Shown here: piece by piece, positions 44,195 through 53,733 of the stretch
Layout: every line of letters starts with the position of its first letter
How positions within the stretch are numbered: the stretch's first letter is position 1
Assembly (NCBI GenBank): GCA_038321615.1
Contig: JBBQFC010000013.1
Coordinates: 1 to 64,000 of the forward strand
Direction: 5' to 3'
Source of the DNA: JBBQFC01 sp038321615
GTDB taxonomy: Bacteria > Bacteroidota > Bacteroidia > Flavobacteriales_D > Cryomorphaceae
Length of the DNA stretch: 64,000 bases
Position numbers and translations under genes: made by a program
The notes under the pieces: generated by a model
Database searches by the model: none
Seen by the model: only the letters and a program-made list of their open reading frames with translations
Told to the model about the DNA's origin: nothing

Positions 44195-45091
44195 CTAACG
44201 CTGACTCTCTTTCAGACGCTCTAAATCACTCATTTTCTTGCTCTCCTCTTCTTGGTGTAAGTTGAAGAGAATCCACTTCAATCCTTTTATAGACTCTATC
44301 TTATCCGGATCAATTTCATAGGCCTTAAGCATGAAAGGAAGGGCAATTTCTATACTCCGCATACTCTCCGAGCTAATGGCGTACACGTCAATAATACTCT
44401 CTGTGTTGGGAAGCTGTTGAAGATTGCGAGCTCCTTTATTGTAAAACGAAACGCTGTAGGAATAATTAGCAGCCCAATTATTCGGGTCGAGATCTAAAAC
44501 CATTAGAAGGCTATTATTCGATTTCTCGAAGAATTCTGCTCTATTCTGAGGCTCTTCATCGTAGATTTTCCGATAAGCTGTGGACATCGCCAAATGAAAT
44601 TCTACGTCCTTTGACTTCAATGAAGAGTCGGGATAAAGAAAGGTCATTAAGCTTTTGTACTTCAAATAGTTGTCATTTGCCCGATCTATGGTATACACAT
44701 TGTGCCTATCTATGATCTCTGAAGCATGGTTAAAGTAACTTACACCTAAAAATTTAAGAGCCAACCGGTTCATTTCGATGAGTTTTCTTTCTTCATCGAG
44801 TTCCATCGAAGTCTTGAAAGAGCGTACGGCTTCCTCTTGCGATTTACTATTTATCGCCGAATTCTCCAGCTTCGCGTAAATATCTTTATAGATAAAGCCA
44901 CGCACATGCCAGGCTTGAGCATCCGTTTTTCCATTTTTAGACTCCACCACCTCATCTATTTTCTCTGCCGCGTCTTTAAGCATACCCAGCTTGTAAAGCC
45001 CATAAGCTTCTTGGGTTCTGTCGTCTATTTGCGCCATTGCAAGAGAAGGCAGCAGTAGCGAGACGAAAAGTACGTAAATGAGTGTTCTCAT
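44195..45091 (-). CDS. Secreted TPR-like protein
   Basis: 298 residues with a signal peptide ending SLAMAQ. The rest is helical with TPR-like spacing (TQEAYGLYKLGMLKDAAEKIDEVV, ALPFMLKAYEIDPDKIESIKGL, MVLDLDPNNWAANYSYSVSFYNKGA). It should form a protein-binding solenoid in the periplasm. It lies between the YfiR-like and SpoIIE genes, with 1 and 19 bases to the neighbours, so it probably links periplasmic sensing to the membrane phosphatase. The family assignment is by repeat pattern only. Confidence 0.8.
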   Translation of the reverse strand: MRTLIYVLFVSLLLPSLAMAQIDDRTQEAYGLYKLGMLKDAAEKIDEVVESKNGKTDAQAWHVRGFIYKDIYAKLENSAINSKSQEEAVRSFKTSMELDEERKLIEMNRLALKFLGVSYFNHASEIIDRHNVYTIDRANDNYLKYKSLMTFLYPDSSLKSKDVEFHLAMSTAYRKIYDEEPQNRAEFFEKSNNSLLMVLDLDPNNWAANYSYSVSFYNKGARNLQQLPNTESIIDVYAISSESMRSIEIALPFMLKAYEIDPDKIESIKGLKWILFNLHQEEESKKMSDLERLKESQR

Positions 45092-45092
45092 A

Positions 45093-45623
45093 TTATTGAA
45101 TCCTAGTGGCCAAACTTTTTAGGGTGGAGCCGATGAATAGGTCTTTATCGGTAGCGTTCTTTACGCTCAATTCAAAAAGCAACTTTGTGTCTTCCACTAT
45201 AAAGTTTATATCCGCTCCCTTTTTAAGTGCGCCCGACGCATCGGAAACGATTAGTGTAGGTTCATTTTTCAAAGCCTTTATAATATCCGGTAAAATATCT
45301 TCGCATTCCTTTCCAACGTAAAGGACATGACACTTACTGATATTCAGTGTTTTAGTGAGTTTACGCACTTCTATCTGCTGACTTCCAATCTGCTTGGCAT
45401 TGTATTTTTTAACAAGTTCTTGGTGCACACTGGTACTCCCCATTACTGAAATAATGAAATTACCTGTCTTAGCCTGCGCCGGCCAATCGACTAGTTTCGA
45501 GAAATGGTAGAGATAGCTCGCTTTGATTAAGGCAGAAGTATCTGTCTCATTCAGCTTGGGAACCTGCTGAAACGAAGCGGAAATAGCGCAAAGCGCCGCT
45601 ATGATTAAGAATCTCTTACGCAT
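45093..45623 (-). CDS. YfiR-family periplasmic protein
   Basis: 176 residues from ATG 45623 (a GTG two codons earlier is possible). A signal peptide (AALCAISASFQQ) precedes the YfiR/DUF4154 pattern: ALIKASYLYHFSKLVDWPAQAKTGNF, ISVMGS, the KCHVLYVGKECED region and GADINFIVEDTKLLFELSVKNA. In Pseudomonas YfiR is a periplasmic inhibitor of a membrane diguanylate cyclase. Here it probably regulates the SpoIIE phosphatase of the same operon. That role is inferred from position. Confidence 0.87.
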   Translation of the reverse strand: MRKRFLIIAALCAISASFQQVPKLNETDTSALIKASYLYHFSKLVDWPAQAKTGNFIISVMGSTSVHQELVKKYNAKQIGSQQIEVRKLTKTLNISKCHVLYVGKECEDILPDIIKALKNEPTLIVSDASGALKKGADINFIVEDTKLLFELSVKNATDKDLFIGSTLKSLATRIQ

Positions 45624-46211
45624 CTTCACCCTCGGGGTGTTTGGCTAATTTAGGATCATGGTTATGAAGCTGTATCAAAGTTAAGATTTGTTATCAACCT
45701 CAGAATCTTGAAATCCTATTGCAATACGCTATTTGTTATGTCAAGGTTAGGCGAACGAATGTATTTGACTTAGATATTACAGCAATCTTTCTTAATCGCC
45801 CTCGAACAATCAGCGTCTTTCCATATCGTAACTTAACAATCTTATATTAGAGAGACTGGTTCGAGCTACGGGCGCTATTTGTATTTGCCTCGATATGTAT
45901 AAATGTACGTCGTTTTGAGCAGTCTCATCGTTCTCATTCGGACAACTTTCCGTTAATCCATTTATCCGTCCTTCAGAGACCAAAAACCCATGGATAAATA
46001 AAACGACGACAAATAATTGGTTGCTTTTATTTGGGAGCCGTGCGCTTTTTCACTGGATTCAGTCAACATGGAACTTTCTTTGAAGATAAAAAGGAATTCC
46101 TTGCTTCCCGCAACGCTGCTGTTTGGAAATAATCGTGGGCAGGTCGATGTTAATCTAAAAAGGCGGAAAGCGCTATATCATCCTTTAGAATTCATACTTT
46201 GCAGGCAATAT
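45624..46211. other. Divergent intergenic region between the YfiR-like gene and rnr
   Basis: About 590 bases. A frame from 46017 is in phase with RNase R, but its first 65 codons do not resemble the family, so I treat them as untranslated. It holds an inverted repeat TTTATCC/GGATAAA (about 45966-45998) and several AT-rich TATTTG-like pieces. Promoters for both genes should lie here; none is convincing. Confidence 0.45.
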
Positions 46212-48365
46212 ATGAAGAAGAATAAAAAGAATAACATCAATCCGCGAGTGGGTAGAAAGGTACCAAAGGCTTCAAATCTAAAGTCAGATGTGATGCTTCT
46301 ATTTCGTGAAAACCACGCCAAAAATTATAATTATAAGCAAGTAGCTTCCCGTCTCGGAATAGAAGACGGTGAATCACGTAAGGCTCTGCTAGTAGTGCTC
46401 AAGCAATTGGTCGGTGTAGAGATGCTTACTGAGCCCAGTATGGGTAAGTTTCAATTGCATCAGAGCCAAGTGGCTGCCTTGATTGGCACTATAGATTTTA
46501 CGCGCTCTGGAGCAGGATACGTATCGGTCGAAAATGTAAAAGATGACATTTACATTTCGGAAGGTAGCACCGGGTCGGCACTGCATGGCGATACGGTAGA
46601 GATTGTAATCGTAGGAGCATTTCGCGGTACGCCGAAGGGAAAAGTACTAAATGTGGTTGAGCGAGCTACATCCGAATTCGTTGGTATCATCGATATCAAG
46701 GGCGATCACGTGTTTTGCATCATGAGCAATAGTCGCATTCACGTAGATTTTTTCATCGGTCAAAATAATTTGAAAGGTGCCGTGCATGGCGACAAGGTGA
46801 TAGTGCGACTCGTAGATTGGCCAAATCCCGATAAGGCACCATTTGGCGAAGTCGTTACCGTATTGGGTAAGCCGGGCGTCAACGAAGTAGAGATGCATGC
46901 TATACTTGTAGAATTCGGTCTTCCTTATGAGTTTCCTCCAGAAGTAGTGCGGGCAGCAGAAGCAATTCCAATCGAAATAACTGACCAGGAAATAAGCCGG
47001 CGCCGTGATTTTCGCGGCATTACCACCTTTACCATAGATCCCGAAGACGCTAAGGACTTTGACGATGCCTTAAGCTTTCACGATAAGGGAAATGGTAAGT
47101 ATGAAGTGGGTATTCATATCGCCGATGTTTCTCATTACGTTGCTCCCAATAGTATAATCGACAAGGAAGCATTGAGACGTGCTACCTCCGTTTATCTCGT
47201 CGATCGGGTTGTTCCCATGCTTCCGGAAGTGCTTTCAAACTATGTTTGTTCGTTGCGCCCGCACGAAGACAAGCTATGTGTCTCTGCGGTATTTGAAATG
47301 GACGAAAACGGGCAAGTTGGTAAAGAGTGGTTTGGCAAAACCGTTATCAATAGTCAGCATCGCTTTACATACGAAGATGCTCAGGCTATCATCGAAGGCA
47401 AAGATGGCCCTTTTCACATAGAAGTGCGCCAACTTAATACCTGGGCACGCACGCTGCGGGCGGAACGAATTAAAAAAGGGGCGCTCGAATTCAGCGGAAG
47501 CGAAGTAAAATTCAAACTGGATGCCAATGGTAAGCCGATCGCAGTTTACCAAAAGGTGATGCGTGAATCAAACCAACTCATTGAAGAATTCATGCTCTTG
47601 GCAAACAGGCAAATCGCGCGATTCCTAAGCAAAAGTCCCAAATCGGGGGAAAAAAGAGTTTCCGTCTATAGAATTCACGACCTACCTGACCAGGAAAAGT
47701 TGAATACCCTCCGTGATTTCGTAAGCCGAATGGACTATCGAGTAAAACCAATCAAACCCGAATCAGCTTCGCAGAGCCTGAATGCGCTTATGCAACAAGC
47801 TAAAGGAAAGCCTGAAGAAGATGTAATTAAACAATTGGCGATCAGATCGATGGCAAAAGCCGTATACAGCACCGAAAATATTGGTCATTTCGGTTTAGCC
47901 TTTGAATATTACACACACTTTACTTCGCCTATCCGCCGCTATCCTGATGTGATGGTGCACCGTCTGTTGGAAAAGCTGGAAAGCGGTAAAGTCCCCGAGA
48001 CTGTCAATGAAATGGAACGCCAATGCAAACACTCATCCAATATGGAAAAGCGAGCCGCTGATGCGGAGCGCACTTCCATTAAGTACAAACAAGTGGAGTT
48101 TATGCTTGATAAAGTGGGTCAAAAATTTAATGGCACTATAAGCGGTTTAACCCGCTGGGGGATGTATGTGGAAATCGCTGACATCAAAATAGAAGGACTT
48201 GTGCCTATAAACAGTATGACCGATGATACATATCGGTATGACGAAAAAACAAACCGGGTGATGGGAAGTCGATACAAAGAGATTTTCGAATTTGGCACGT
48301 CCGTAGAAATCCAAGTTGAGAGTGCGGATTTAGCGCAGCGACAGCTTGAATTTCGAATCATTTAA
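46212..48365 (+). CDS. rnr: Ribonuclease R
   Basis: 717 residues from ATG 46212. The start MKKNKKNNINPRVGRK fits the family's basic N-terminus, and the total length is then typical. A winged-helix region (about 25-95) and cold-shock domains (GTIDFTRSGAGYVS, FVGIIDIKGDHVF) precede the RNB catalytic domain. That domain holds FTIDPEDAKDFDDALSF with the metal-binding Asp cluster. LAFEYYTHFTSPIRRYPDVMVHRLL follows, and a C-terminal S1 domain (GTISGLTRWGMYVEI). It degrades structured RNA 3' to 5'. The last 4 bases overlap the convergent regulator gene. Confidence 0.95.
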   Translation: MKKNKKNNINPRVGRKVPKASNLKSDVMLLFRENHAKNYNYKQVASRLGIEDGESRKALLVVLKQLVGVEMLTEPSMGKFQLHQSQVAALIGTIDFTRSGAGYVSVENVKDDIYISEGSTGSALHGDTVEIVIVGAFRGTPKGKVLNVVERATSEFVGIIDIKGDHVFCIMSNSRIHVDFFIGQNNLKGAVHGDKVIVRLVDWPNPDKAPFGEVVTVLGKPGVNEVEMHAILVEFGLPYEFPPEVVRAAEAIPIEITDQEISRRRDFRGITTFTIDPEDAKDFDDALSFHDKGNGKYEVGIHIADVSHYVAPNSIIDKEALRRATSVYLVDRVVPMLPEVLSNYVCSLRPHEDKLCVSAVFEMDENGQVGKEWFGKTVINSQHRFTYEDAQAIIEGKDGPFHIEVRQLNTWARTLRAERIKKGALEFSGSEVKFKLDANGKPIAVYQKVMRESNQLIEEFMLLANRQIARFLSKSPKSGEKRVSVYRIHDLPDQEKLNTLRDFVSRMDYRVKPIKPESASQSLNALMQQAKGKPEEDVIKQLAIRSMAKAVYSTENIGHFGLAFEYYTHFTSPIRRYPDVMVHRLLEKLESGKVPETVNEMERQCKHSSNMEKRAADAERTSIKYKQVEFMLDKVGQKFNGTISGLTRWGMYVEIADIKIEGLVPINSMTDDTYRYDEKTNRVMGSRYKEIFEFGTSVEIQVESADLAQRQLEFRII

Positions 48366-49114
48366 ACCAAATTGATCCGTCGGGTAAGATCGTCGCGGTA
48401 AGAGCCTCCTATTGGGATTACCTTTTTGTCGTTTTCAAGAATAAGATTTGGCTGCTCAATGGCCGAAATTTTATCGAGGGCAACAATGAATGACCGGTGC
48501 ACGCGCACAAACAGATCGCCCGGCAGCTTTTTTTCAATATCCTTCATGGTAGAGTGTATGGTGTATCTATTGCTCAAAGCATTAATCACCACATAATCTT
48601 TCAGCGCTTCTACAAAATAGATGTCAGACGTTTTGAGCTTCACCAAGCGTGAGTTTGATTTAACGAAAATGAAATCTTTCGTTTCTTTATTCTCTACGAT
48701 AGAATAGAGTAAGTCGCGCTCTTTGAGAACTTCGGCTTCTTTTTCGTGTTTATAGATCGCCATTTCAATGGCCGTGTGTATATCTATTTCTTTAAACGGC
48801 TTTAAAATGTAGCCATATGGTTGTGTAACCTTCGCCTTCGACAGAGTGGCTTCATCGGCATAGGCCGTGAGGTAAATGACTGGAATGCTCTTCTGGGCTC
48901 TGATTTGCTGTGCAGCTTCTATGCCGCTAAGTTGGCCCTTCAACATGATATCCATTAGAATCACATCGGGCGATAGCTCTAAAGCCAACTCAATGGCTTT
49001 CTCTCCGGTTGATGCTGAGCCTACTACATGATATCCCAATTTATTCAAACTATGCTGAATATCTTTTGACACGATACTCTCGTCTTCAACCACTAATACG
49101 TTCGTTTTCGCCAT
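48362..49114 (-). CDS. LytTR-family response regulator
   Basis: 250 residues. The receiver domain (about 1-125) has VLVVEDESI acidic residues, the phospho-acceptor Asp in DVILMDIML, YLTAYADEA and GYILKPF. The LytTR DNA-binding domain (about 150-250) has IYFVEALKDYVVI and FVRVHRSFIVALDKI. It should bind DNA upon phosphorylation. The histidine kinase gene lies 12 bases upstream on the same strand, so they form a two-component pair; target genes are unknown. Confidence 0.93.
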   Translation of the reverse strand: MAKTNVLVVEDESIVSKDIQHSLNKLGYHVVGSASTGEKAIELALELSPDVILMDIMLKGQLSGIEAAQQIRAQKSIPVIYLTAYADEATLSKAKVTQPYGYILKPFKEIDIHTAIEMAIYKHEKEAEVLKERDLLYSIVENKETKDFIFVKSNSRLVKLKTSDIYFVEALKDYVVINALSNRYTIHSTMKDIEKKLPGDLFVRVHRSFIVALDKISAIEQPNLILENDKKVIPIGGSYRDDLTRRINLV

Positions 49115-49126
49115 GTTTACCTTTGT

Positions 49127-51691
49127 TTACTGTTTTACAAAAGTAATCAAATAACTGGTACCTCCTTCATTATCAAGCTCTATGGTTCCATCTAATTGCT
49201 CAATGAGTGTGTGAACCAACTGTAGGCCAAGAGATTCGGCCTGTCGGTAATCGAAACCCACTGGTAAACCAGCCCCATCATCGCCGATGCGGAGCTTCAC
49301 CTTTTCATCATACACTTTTAGGCTCAATCGTATGTTTCCATCCCGCCTATCCACAAAAGCATATTTTAGCGCATTTGATATTATCTCGTTGACTATCAAT
49401 CCACAGGGTATCGCTTGATCAATTCCAAGGCAAATCGAATCAATATCGGAATCTAAAACGATATGCGACTGCGATAAGCCGTAAGTGTGAATCAAATTCT
49501 TGGTTAAGGCAAGTAGATACTCTCCAAAATCGATTTGCGCAAAATCGTTCGTTAGATACAAGGATTCGTGTATGAAACTCATCGACTTAATACGGTTCTG
49601 ACTTTCTTTTAAAATTGCTAAAGACGCGTCATCCTTTACGTAAGCCGATTGTAAATTGAGAATGCTGCTTATTACCTGTAAATTGTTCTTAACCCGGTGA
49701 TGTACTTCTTGTAGCAACACTTCCTTTTCTTTTATCGACTCCACCATGGAGCGCTCAATTTCCTTTTTAGCGGTAATGTCAAAAGACAGACAGGAAATCT
49801 CATTAATGTCATCATTCTCCCCATAAATAGGATTATAAAAGTTTTCCACCCACCGCGTGCGACCTGTGGGCGTAATCACTTCGCTTTCAAAACGTTGTGT
49901 TTTTCCCGAAAAGACAAGATCTATTTTGTCTCGTAAAGCCATCATTAATTCTAGCTTGACTGCTCCCTTGGCCGTCTGTAAGAAGTCGGACCCGATACAC
50001 ACTTCTTTGCCGAACAAGGCAAAATGCTGCTGAGCGAACATTTTATTATAGGACACTAAACGATATTCCCGATCTAGTGTGTAGATAAAAAGAGCTGTGC
50101 TGTCAAATATTGCGTTAATTTTTCCAGCCTGCTCGCGAAGTATTTTCTCAGCCGCCTTCCGGATAGTAACCGTTTGCGCTATAATTGCCAATTCTGCTAC
50201 CTTCCCGTCGCCGTCCACGATGGGACTAATGGAAATTTCTTCGATGTGTTGGCGCCCTCTTGCATCTTTTGAATGATGTTCGAAATACAATTTTTTACCC
50301 TCCTTTGCTGATTGAAAGGTCGGTCCCCATTCGGACATTTCAACTCCACAACGCACGGCCAATTCTGGAAAAGACTCTCCGATTAAAGGCTTTGTATTGA
50401 ATCGATCAAGAGCGCATTTTTCAAACCACTCATTAAAGCTCGTGAGCTTTCCATTCAAATCAATTGACCACATCATTAAATTTGATGCTTCAAAAATGGT
50501 TTTGATCTGAGAAGCCTGTGCCATTAATTGTTGTTCCGCTCTGTATCTATCCGAGACGTCTATGGCTATTCCAGCTATTTCTGCTATTTCTGAGTCTCCT
50601 TTTACAGATTTAATGGGGTTTAAATAAATTTCTCGGTTATACTCATTGCCATCTATATCTCGCGTAACGGTTTGAAAGAATATTGATTGGCCATTCTCAA
50701 ATACATCCCTGTACTTATCATCCCAAAATTTATGGTACTCATCACTGGCAAAGCGCTTTTTGGGTTTCGATAGATCTTCGTTAATCTCCGGATAGGCACC
50801 ATAAAGCTTGAAGACTGTATCAGCGTATGATTTATTGAAGGATGTGATAGCTGTGCCTTTATTTACTGTCCAGAACATAATGCTGCTACTGTCAAAAAAA
50901 GCTTCTATACGCGCCTTGTTTTTGGCTGCACGAGCTTCTGCCTCCACAGTTGCGGTAACATTTCTCATTATGCTTCTAATGGAGTGCGGCTTACCTTCCT
51001 CCATTCGTAAGTTCTCATTCGATTCCACCAACACGCGTTTACCATCTGCCGCCTGAAGAGTCCAAAGACGGGCCGTTTCCCCTTTTCCCTTTACAACATC
51101 TTCTAGATGGGCTTTGAAAGCATCGCGTTCTTCAGCAACGATAATGGAATAAACACTCACTTTATTTTCTGAATTGCACGCATATCCCAGTGTATTCAAC
51201 CACGATTTATTGCAGTAAAGCAAATCCCCATTGCGGTCTATTCCTTGAATTAAATCAGTGGCATTCTCAAATAAATCTTTGAAATATTCAATGCTCAGAT
51301 TGGGAACATCCAATCTGTCCGCTTCGCTCCTTTCATAGCTCGACGAAGAAGGCTTGAAATTCTCATCTGACCGGAAGCAAAGAAGTATCTGATTAGAATG
51401 AAGAGATGTAAATTGGCCTTGGCCATTTGATATTCCATTGGCTGTCACGATCGACAATGGCTGTATTTGTATGGGGATTTCTTTTAAACTCCGCTTTAAT
51501 GCTGCCATGTTAAATTGGGGAAAGAGACCTCTTACGTTTTCTCCTTCTGCATTCGACACCAAATCTCTGGCCAATTGGTTACTGCACAGTATTTTGCCTG
51601 TTTTGCTTTCAAAAAACCATGCTGCATAAGGCCAGTTTTCCAGATCGGCGGCTAAATTAAACACTTGTTTTTCGGCTAAAGTCTCTTTCAA
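49127..51691 (-). CDS. Multi-PAS histidine kinase, HisKA_2 type
   Basis: 854 residues from a TTG start, with no membrane segment, so cytosolic. Five PAS-like segments stand in a row (about 10-60, 135-250, 260-380, 390-505 and 515-635), with phrases such as FENATDLIQGIDRNGDLLYCNKSW and FDSTALFIYTLDREYRLVSYN. The HisKA_2 dimerisation part has the phospho-acceptor His in LLQEVHHRVKNNLQVISSIL. The ATPase has LIVNEIISNALKYAF and GDDGAGLP. It pairs with the LytTR regulator downstream. The ligand or redox signal is unknown. Confidence 0.92.
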   Translation of the reverse strand: MKETLAEKQVFNLAADLENWPYAAWFFESKTGKILCSNQLARDLVSNAEGENVRGLFPQFNMAALKRSLKEIPIQIQPLSIVTANGISNGQGQFTSLHSNQILLCFRSDENFKPSSSSYERSEADRLDVPNLSIEYFKDLFENATDLIQGIDRNGDLLYCNKSWLNTLGYACNSENKVSVYSIIVAEERDAFKAHLEDVVKGKGETARLWTLQAADGKRVLVESNENLRMEEGKPHSIRSIMRNVTATVEAEARAAKNKARIEAFFDSSSIMFWTVNKGTAITSFNKSYADTVFKLYGAYPEINEDLSKPKKRFASDEYHKFWDDKYRDVFENGQSIFFQTVTRDIDGNEYNREIYLNPIKSVKGDSEIAEIAGIAIDVSDRYRAEQQLMAQASQIKTIFEASNLMMWSIDLNGKLTSFNEWFEKCALDRFNTKPLIGESFPELAVRCGVEMSEWGPTFQSAKEGKKLYFEHHSKDARGRQHIEEISISPIVDGDGKVAELAIIAQTVTIRKAAEKILREQAGKINAIFDSTALFIYTLDREYRLVSYNKMFAQQHFALFGKEVCIGSDFLQTAKGAVKLELMMALRDKIDLVFSGKTQRFESEVITPTGRTRWVENFYNPIYGENDDINEISCLSFDITAKKEIERSMVESIKEKEVLLQEVHHRVKNNLQVISSILNLQSAYVKDDASLAILKESQNRIKSMSFIHESLYLTNDFAQIDFGEYLLALTKNLIHTYGLSQSHIVLDSDIDSICLGIDQAIPCGLIVNEIISNALKYAFVDRRDGNIRLSLKVYDEKVKLRIGDDGAGLPVGFDYRQAESLGLQLVHTLIEQLDGTIELDNEGGTSYLITFVKQ

Positions 51692-51733
51692 AAAAAGGTA
51701 GAATGAATGAGGCTAAAGTTAACAACACTTTGC

Positions 51734-53326
51734 CTACTCCTGCAATTCTGTTACCTCTCCTTCTGAAGAACTAGTAACAGTTTGTCCGTTTATCTTATGT
51801 TCCAGGCCATTTTTATATTTTATTTCTAGCGCCCTGGTGCCATCTTCGTCGTAGGTATTCCATGTACCTACTCGCACTCCGCTACTGTATTTTCCTTCTT
51901 TTTTAACCTTCCCACTGGGGTAATACCATCGATGCTTACCTACTGATAGGCCTGCTACAAATTCGCCTGTAAAATTTACCTGACCATCAGGATATTTATA
52001 TATCCACTTTCCCGTGCGCTCTCCGTCTTGGTAGGCACCTCGTTCGGTATGGTCGCCTATTTCATAAAACCACTCCCCTTCTTTCAGCCCATTAATAAAT
52101 TGACCTTTCGTTAAAACCCTCCCATCCAAACTAAACTCTTCAGAATCTCCGTCTTCCCTTCCTCTTCGGTAATACTCTGTTCGCCGCACTTGCTTATTTT
52201 CATAATACCATTTCCAAGCGCCATGTGGTAATCCTTCGATATACTTACCCTGGCTTTCCACTTTCCCATTTGAAAAATAAAAAGTCCAGTCCCCATTGCG
52301 TTTACTATTGATGTATGATCCTTCAGCCTTCAAGCCCCCACCAGGGTAATACAATTTCCATTCACCTTGATAATCACCTTTGTTATCTAGCATTCCATCA
52401 CCTATCTTTTCCCCCTGTTGAAACAATTCTCCGGCGACTAACTCCCCTTCCGTAGAATAAACTCTGTGAATTCCTTCCTTTTTTCCATCCACATATCCCC
52501 CACTGGACTTTACTCTGCCATTGTTGAAGAAAGTACTGCGTACATCAAGAATAACCGATTCTGGATTATCCTGCTCGAGGTTGTCATCAATGTACTTTTC
52601 GAGACCTATCAAATCGCCCTTTTTATCATAGGTTTTAAATATTCCATTCTTCAAATTGTTCATGTAGGGCCCTTCCATCATCACCACACCGTTGGGATGG
52701 TATGATATCCACATTCCCCTTTTTTTGCCTTGACCATCATAACGATTAATCTTCTCAGCTCTTTTTAGGTCTCCATTTTTATATTCCAAAAGTGTAATAA
52801 TCCTAGAGTCTCTATCATACTCATAACCTTGGCCTTCCGCTTTTCCATCTAAATAAACCATTCTTTTCTGGACTTCGCCTGTGGGATAATATGTGAGTGC
52901 TTCGCCAGCCCTTATATCATCTTCATAATTGACCATCTCAAATTTAAAACCATCCTTATATGTGGTGGTAGGTCCACTTCTGATATCTTTTGTATAGGTA
53001 ATTTCAGTGGTACGAATACCTTCTTCATTGTAGAATATCCAAAGGCTATCTAATTTGAATTCCCTTCTGTTGCCTTCACTCTTTTTTTGTCCGTTAGGGT
53101 AATACGTTTTCCAGTATCCGTCGGGTTTTCCATCTTCCAGGAACCCTTCGCTTGAAACGATACCGCTGTCATACTTATACTGAGTAGCAATTTTTTGTGC
53201 TAAACCCAATGAACAGCTAAGCATCATTATCCAAAGTAAGTAACATACTATAGATATATTCTTTATTAAAAGAGGAAATGTTGTTTTAATAGCCGTGTTC
53301 ATTGTGTTAGAAAGTATTTTTCGCAT
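51734..53326 (-). CDS. Secreted protein of about 17 YwqK/MORN-like repeats
   Basis: 530 residues. An N-terminal hydrophobic signal (about 20-43, ending SLGLAQ) is followed almost entirely by repeats of about 23-30 residues of the form W-x-YYPNGxxKxEGxYxxGxxxG (for example WKTYYPNGQKKSEG, WRWYYPSGKVKKEGKY-like HRWYYPSGKVKKEG). I count about 17. Such repeats are labelled toxin-antitoxin YwqK-type antitoxin or MORN; no toxin is near. A ligand or surface-binding beta structure outside the cytoplasm is likely. ATG 53302 is an alternative start. Confidence 0.85.
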   Translation of the reverse strand: MRKILSNTMNTAIKTTFPLLIKNISIVCYLLWIMMLSCSLGLAQKIATQYKYDSGIVSSEGFLEDGKPDGYWKTYYPNGQKKSEGNRREFKLDSLWIFYNEEGIRTTEITYTKDIRSGPTTTYKDGFKFEMVNYEDDIRAGEALTYYPTGEVQKRMVYLDGKAEGQGYEYDRDSRIITLLEYKNGDLKRAEKINRYDGQGKKRGMWISYHPNGVVMMEGPYMNNLKNGIFKTYDKKGDLIGLEKYIDDNLEQDNPESVILDVRSTFFNNGRVKSSGGYVDGKKEGIHRVYSTEGELVAGELFQQGEKIGDGMLDNKGDYQGEWKLYYPGGGLKAEGSYINSKRNGDWTFYFSNGKVESQGKYIEGLPHGAWKWYYENKQVRRTEYYRRGREDGDSEEFSLDGRVLTKGQFINGLKEGEWFYEIGDHTERGAYQDGERTGKWIYKYPDGQVNFTGEFVAGLSVGKHRWYYPSGKVKKEGKYSSGVRVGTWNTYDEDGTRALEIKYKNGLEHKINGQTVTSSSEGEVTELQE

Positions 53327-53733
53327 TATTCGCTTGTCTTGACTTGTTCAAAGTTAATAACATCGTATTAACCAAAGTACTTAATCGAACCAGCGTCGCT
53401 CTTAGTGTGTACAGTTTTTAACAAAACCACCCCCGTGTGATTTTCCTCATATTCGCTTGTTCTGAGAAACTGATTATATGCTGAAAAGAAGATATTGCAA
53501 GTACAGCAAGTTAATGGGTTATCATTTGGCATTATTAAGAAACAAAATGGTATACGATTAAACAGCTGGTGGGCAAGTTTTCTTTCCATTATGTTGTACA
53601 CGTGTTTTAGAGCCTTTTAACATAAGAACCGTTAATAAGCATCGGTTGGGCATAAAGGTCTAAAAGTAAGAGGCTTCAGAGTGAAATCCGATTTTCTAAA
53701 AGGGTATTGTATCTTTGGATCAAATATCTCTCT
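53327..53733. other. Divergent intergenic region before rpiB
   Basis: About 400 AT-rich bases. A 77-codon minus-strand frame (53368-53601) has no protein-like pattern and is rejected. Apart from the -7 box of rpiB at 53710 I see no clear structure. Confidence 0.5.
53710..53717 (+). promoter_or_regulatory. -7 promoter box for rpiB
   Basis: TATCTTTG, a perfect TAnnTTTG match, ends 16 bases before the rpiB ATG at 53734. It makes a start at 53707 impossible for the main transcript. Confidence 0.6.

Noticed and set aside
46017..46211. N-terminal extension of RNase R
   Set aside because: The first 65 codons do not resemble the family, and ATG 46212 gives a typical length and basic start.
51734..53326. 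Toxin-antitoxin system (YwqK-type label)
   Set aside because: The product has a signal peptide and no toxin-like gene is adjacent.
53368..53601. 77-codon minus-strand ORF in the gap before rpiB
   Set aside because: No family resemblance and low-complexity, AT-driven composition.
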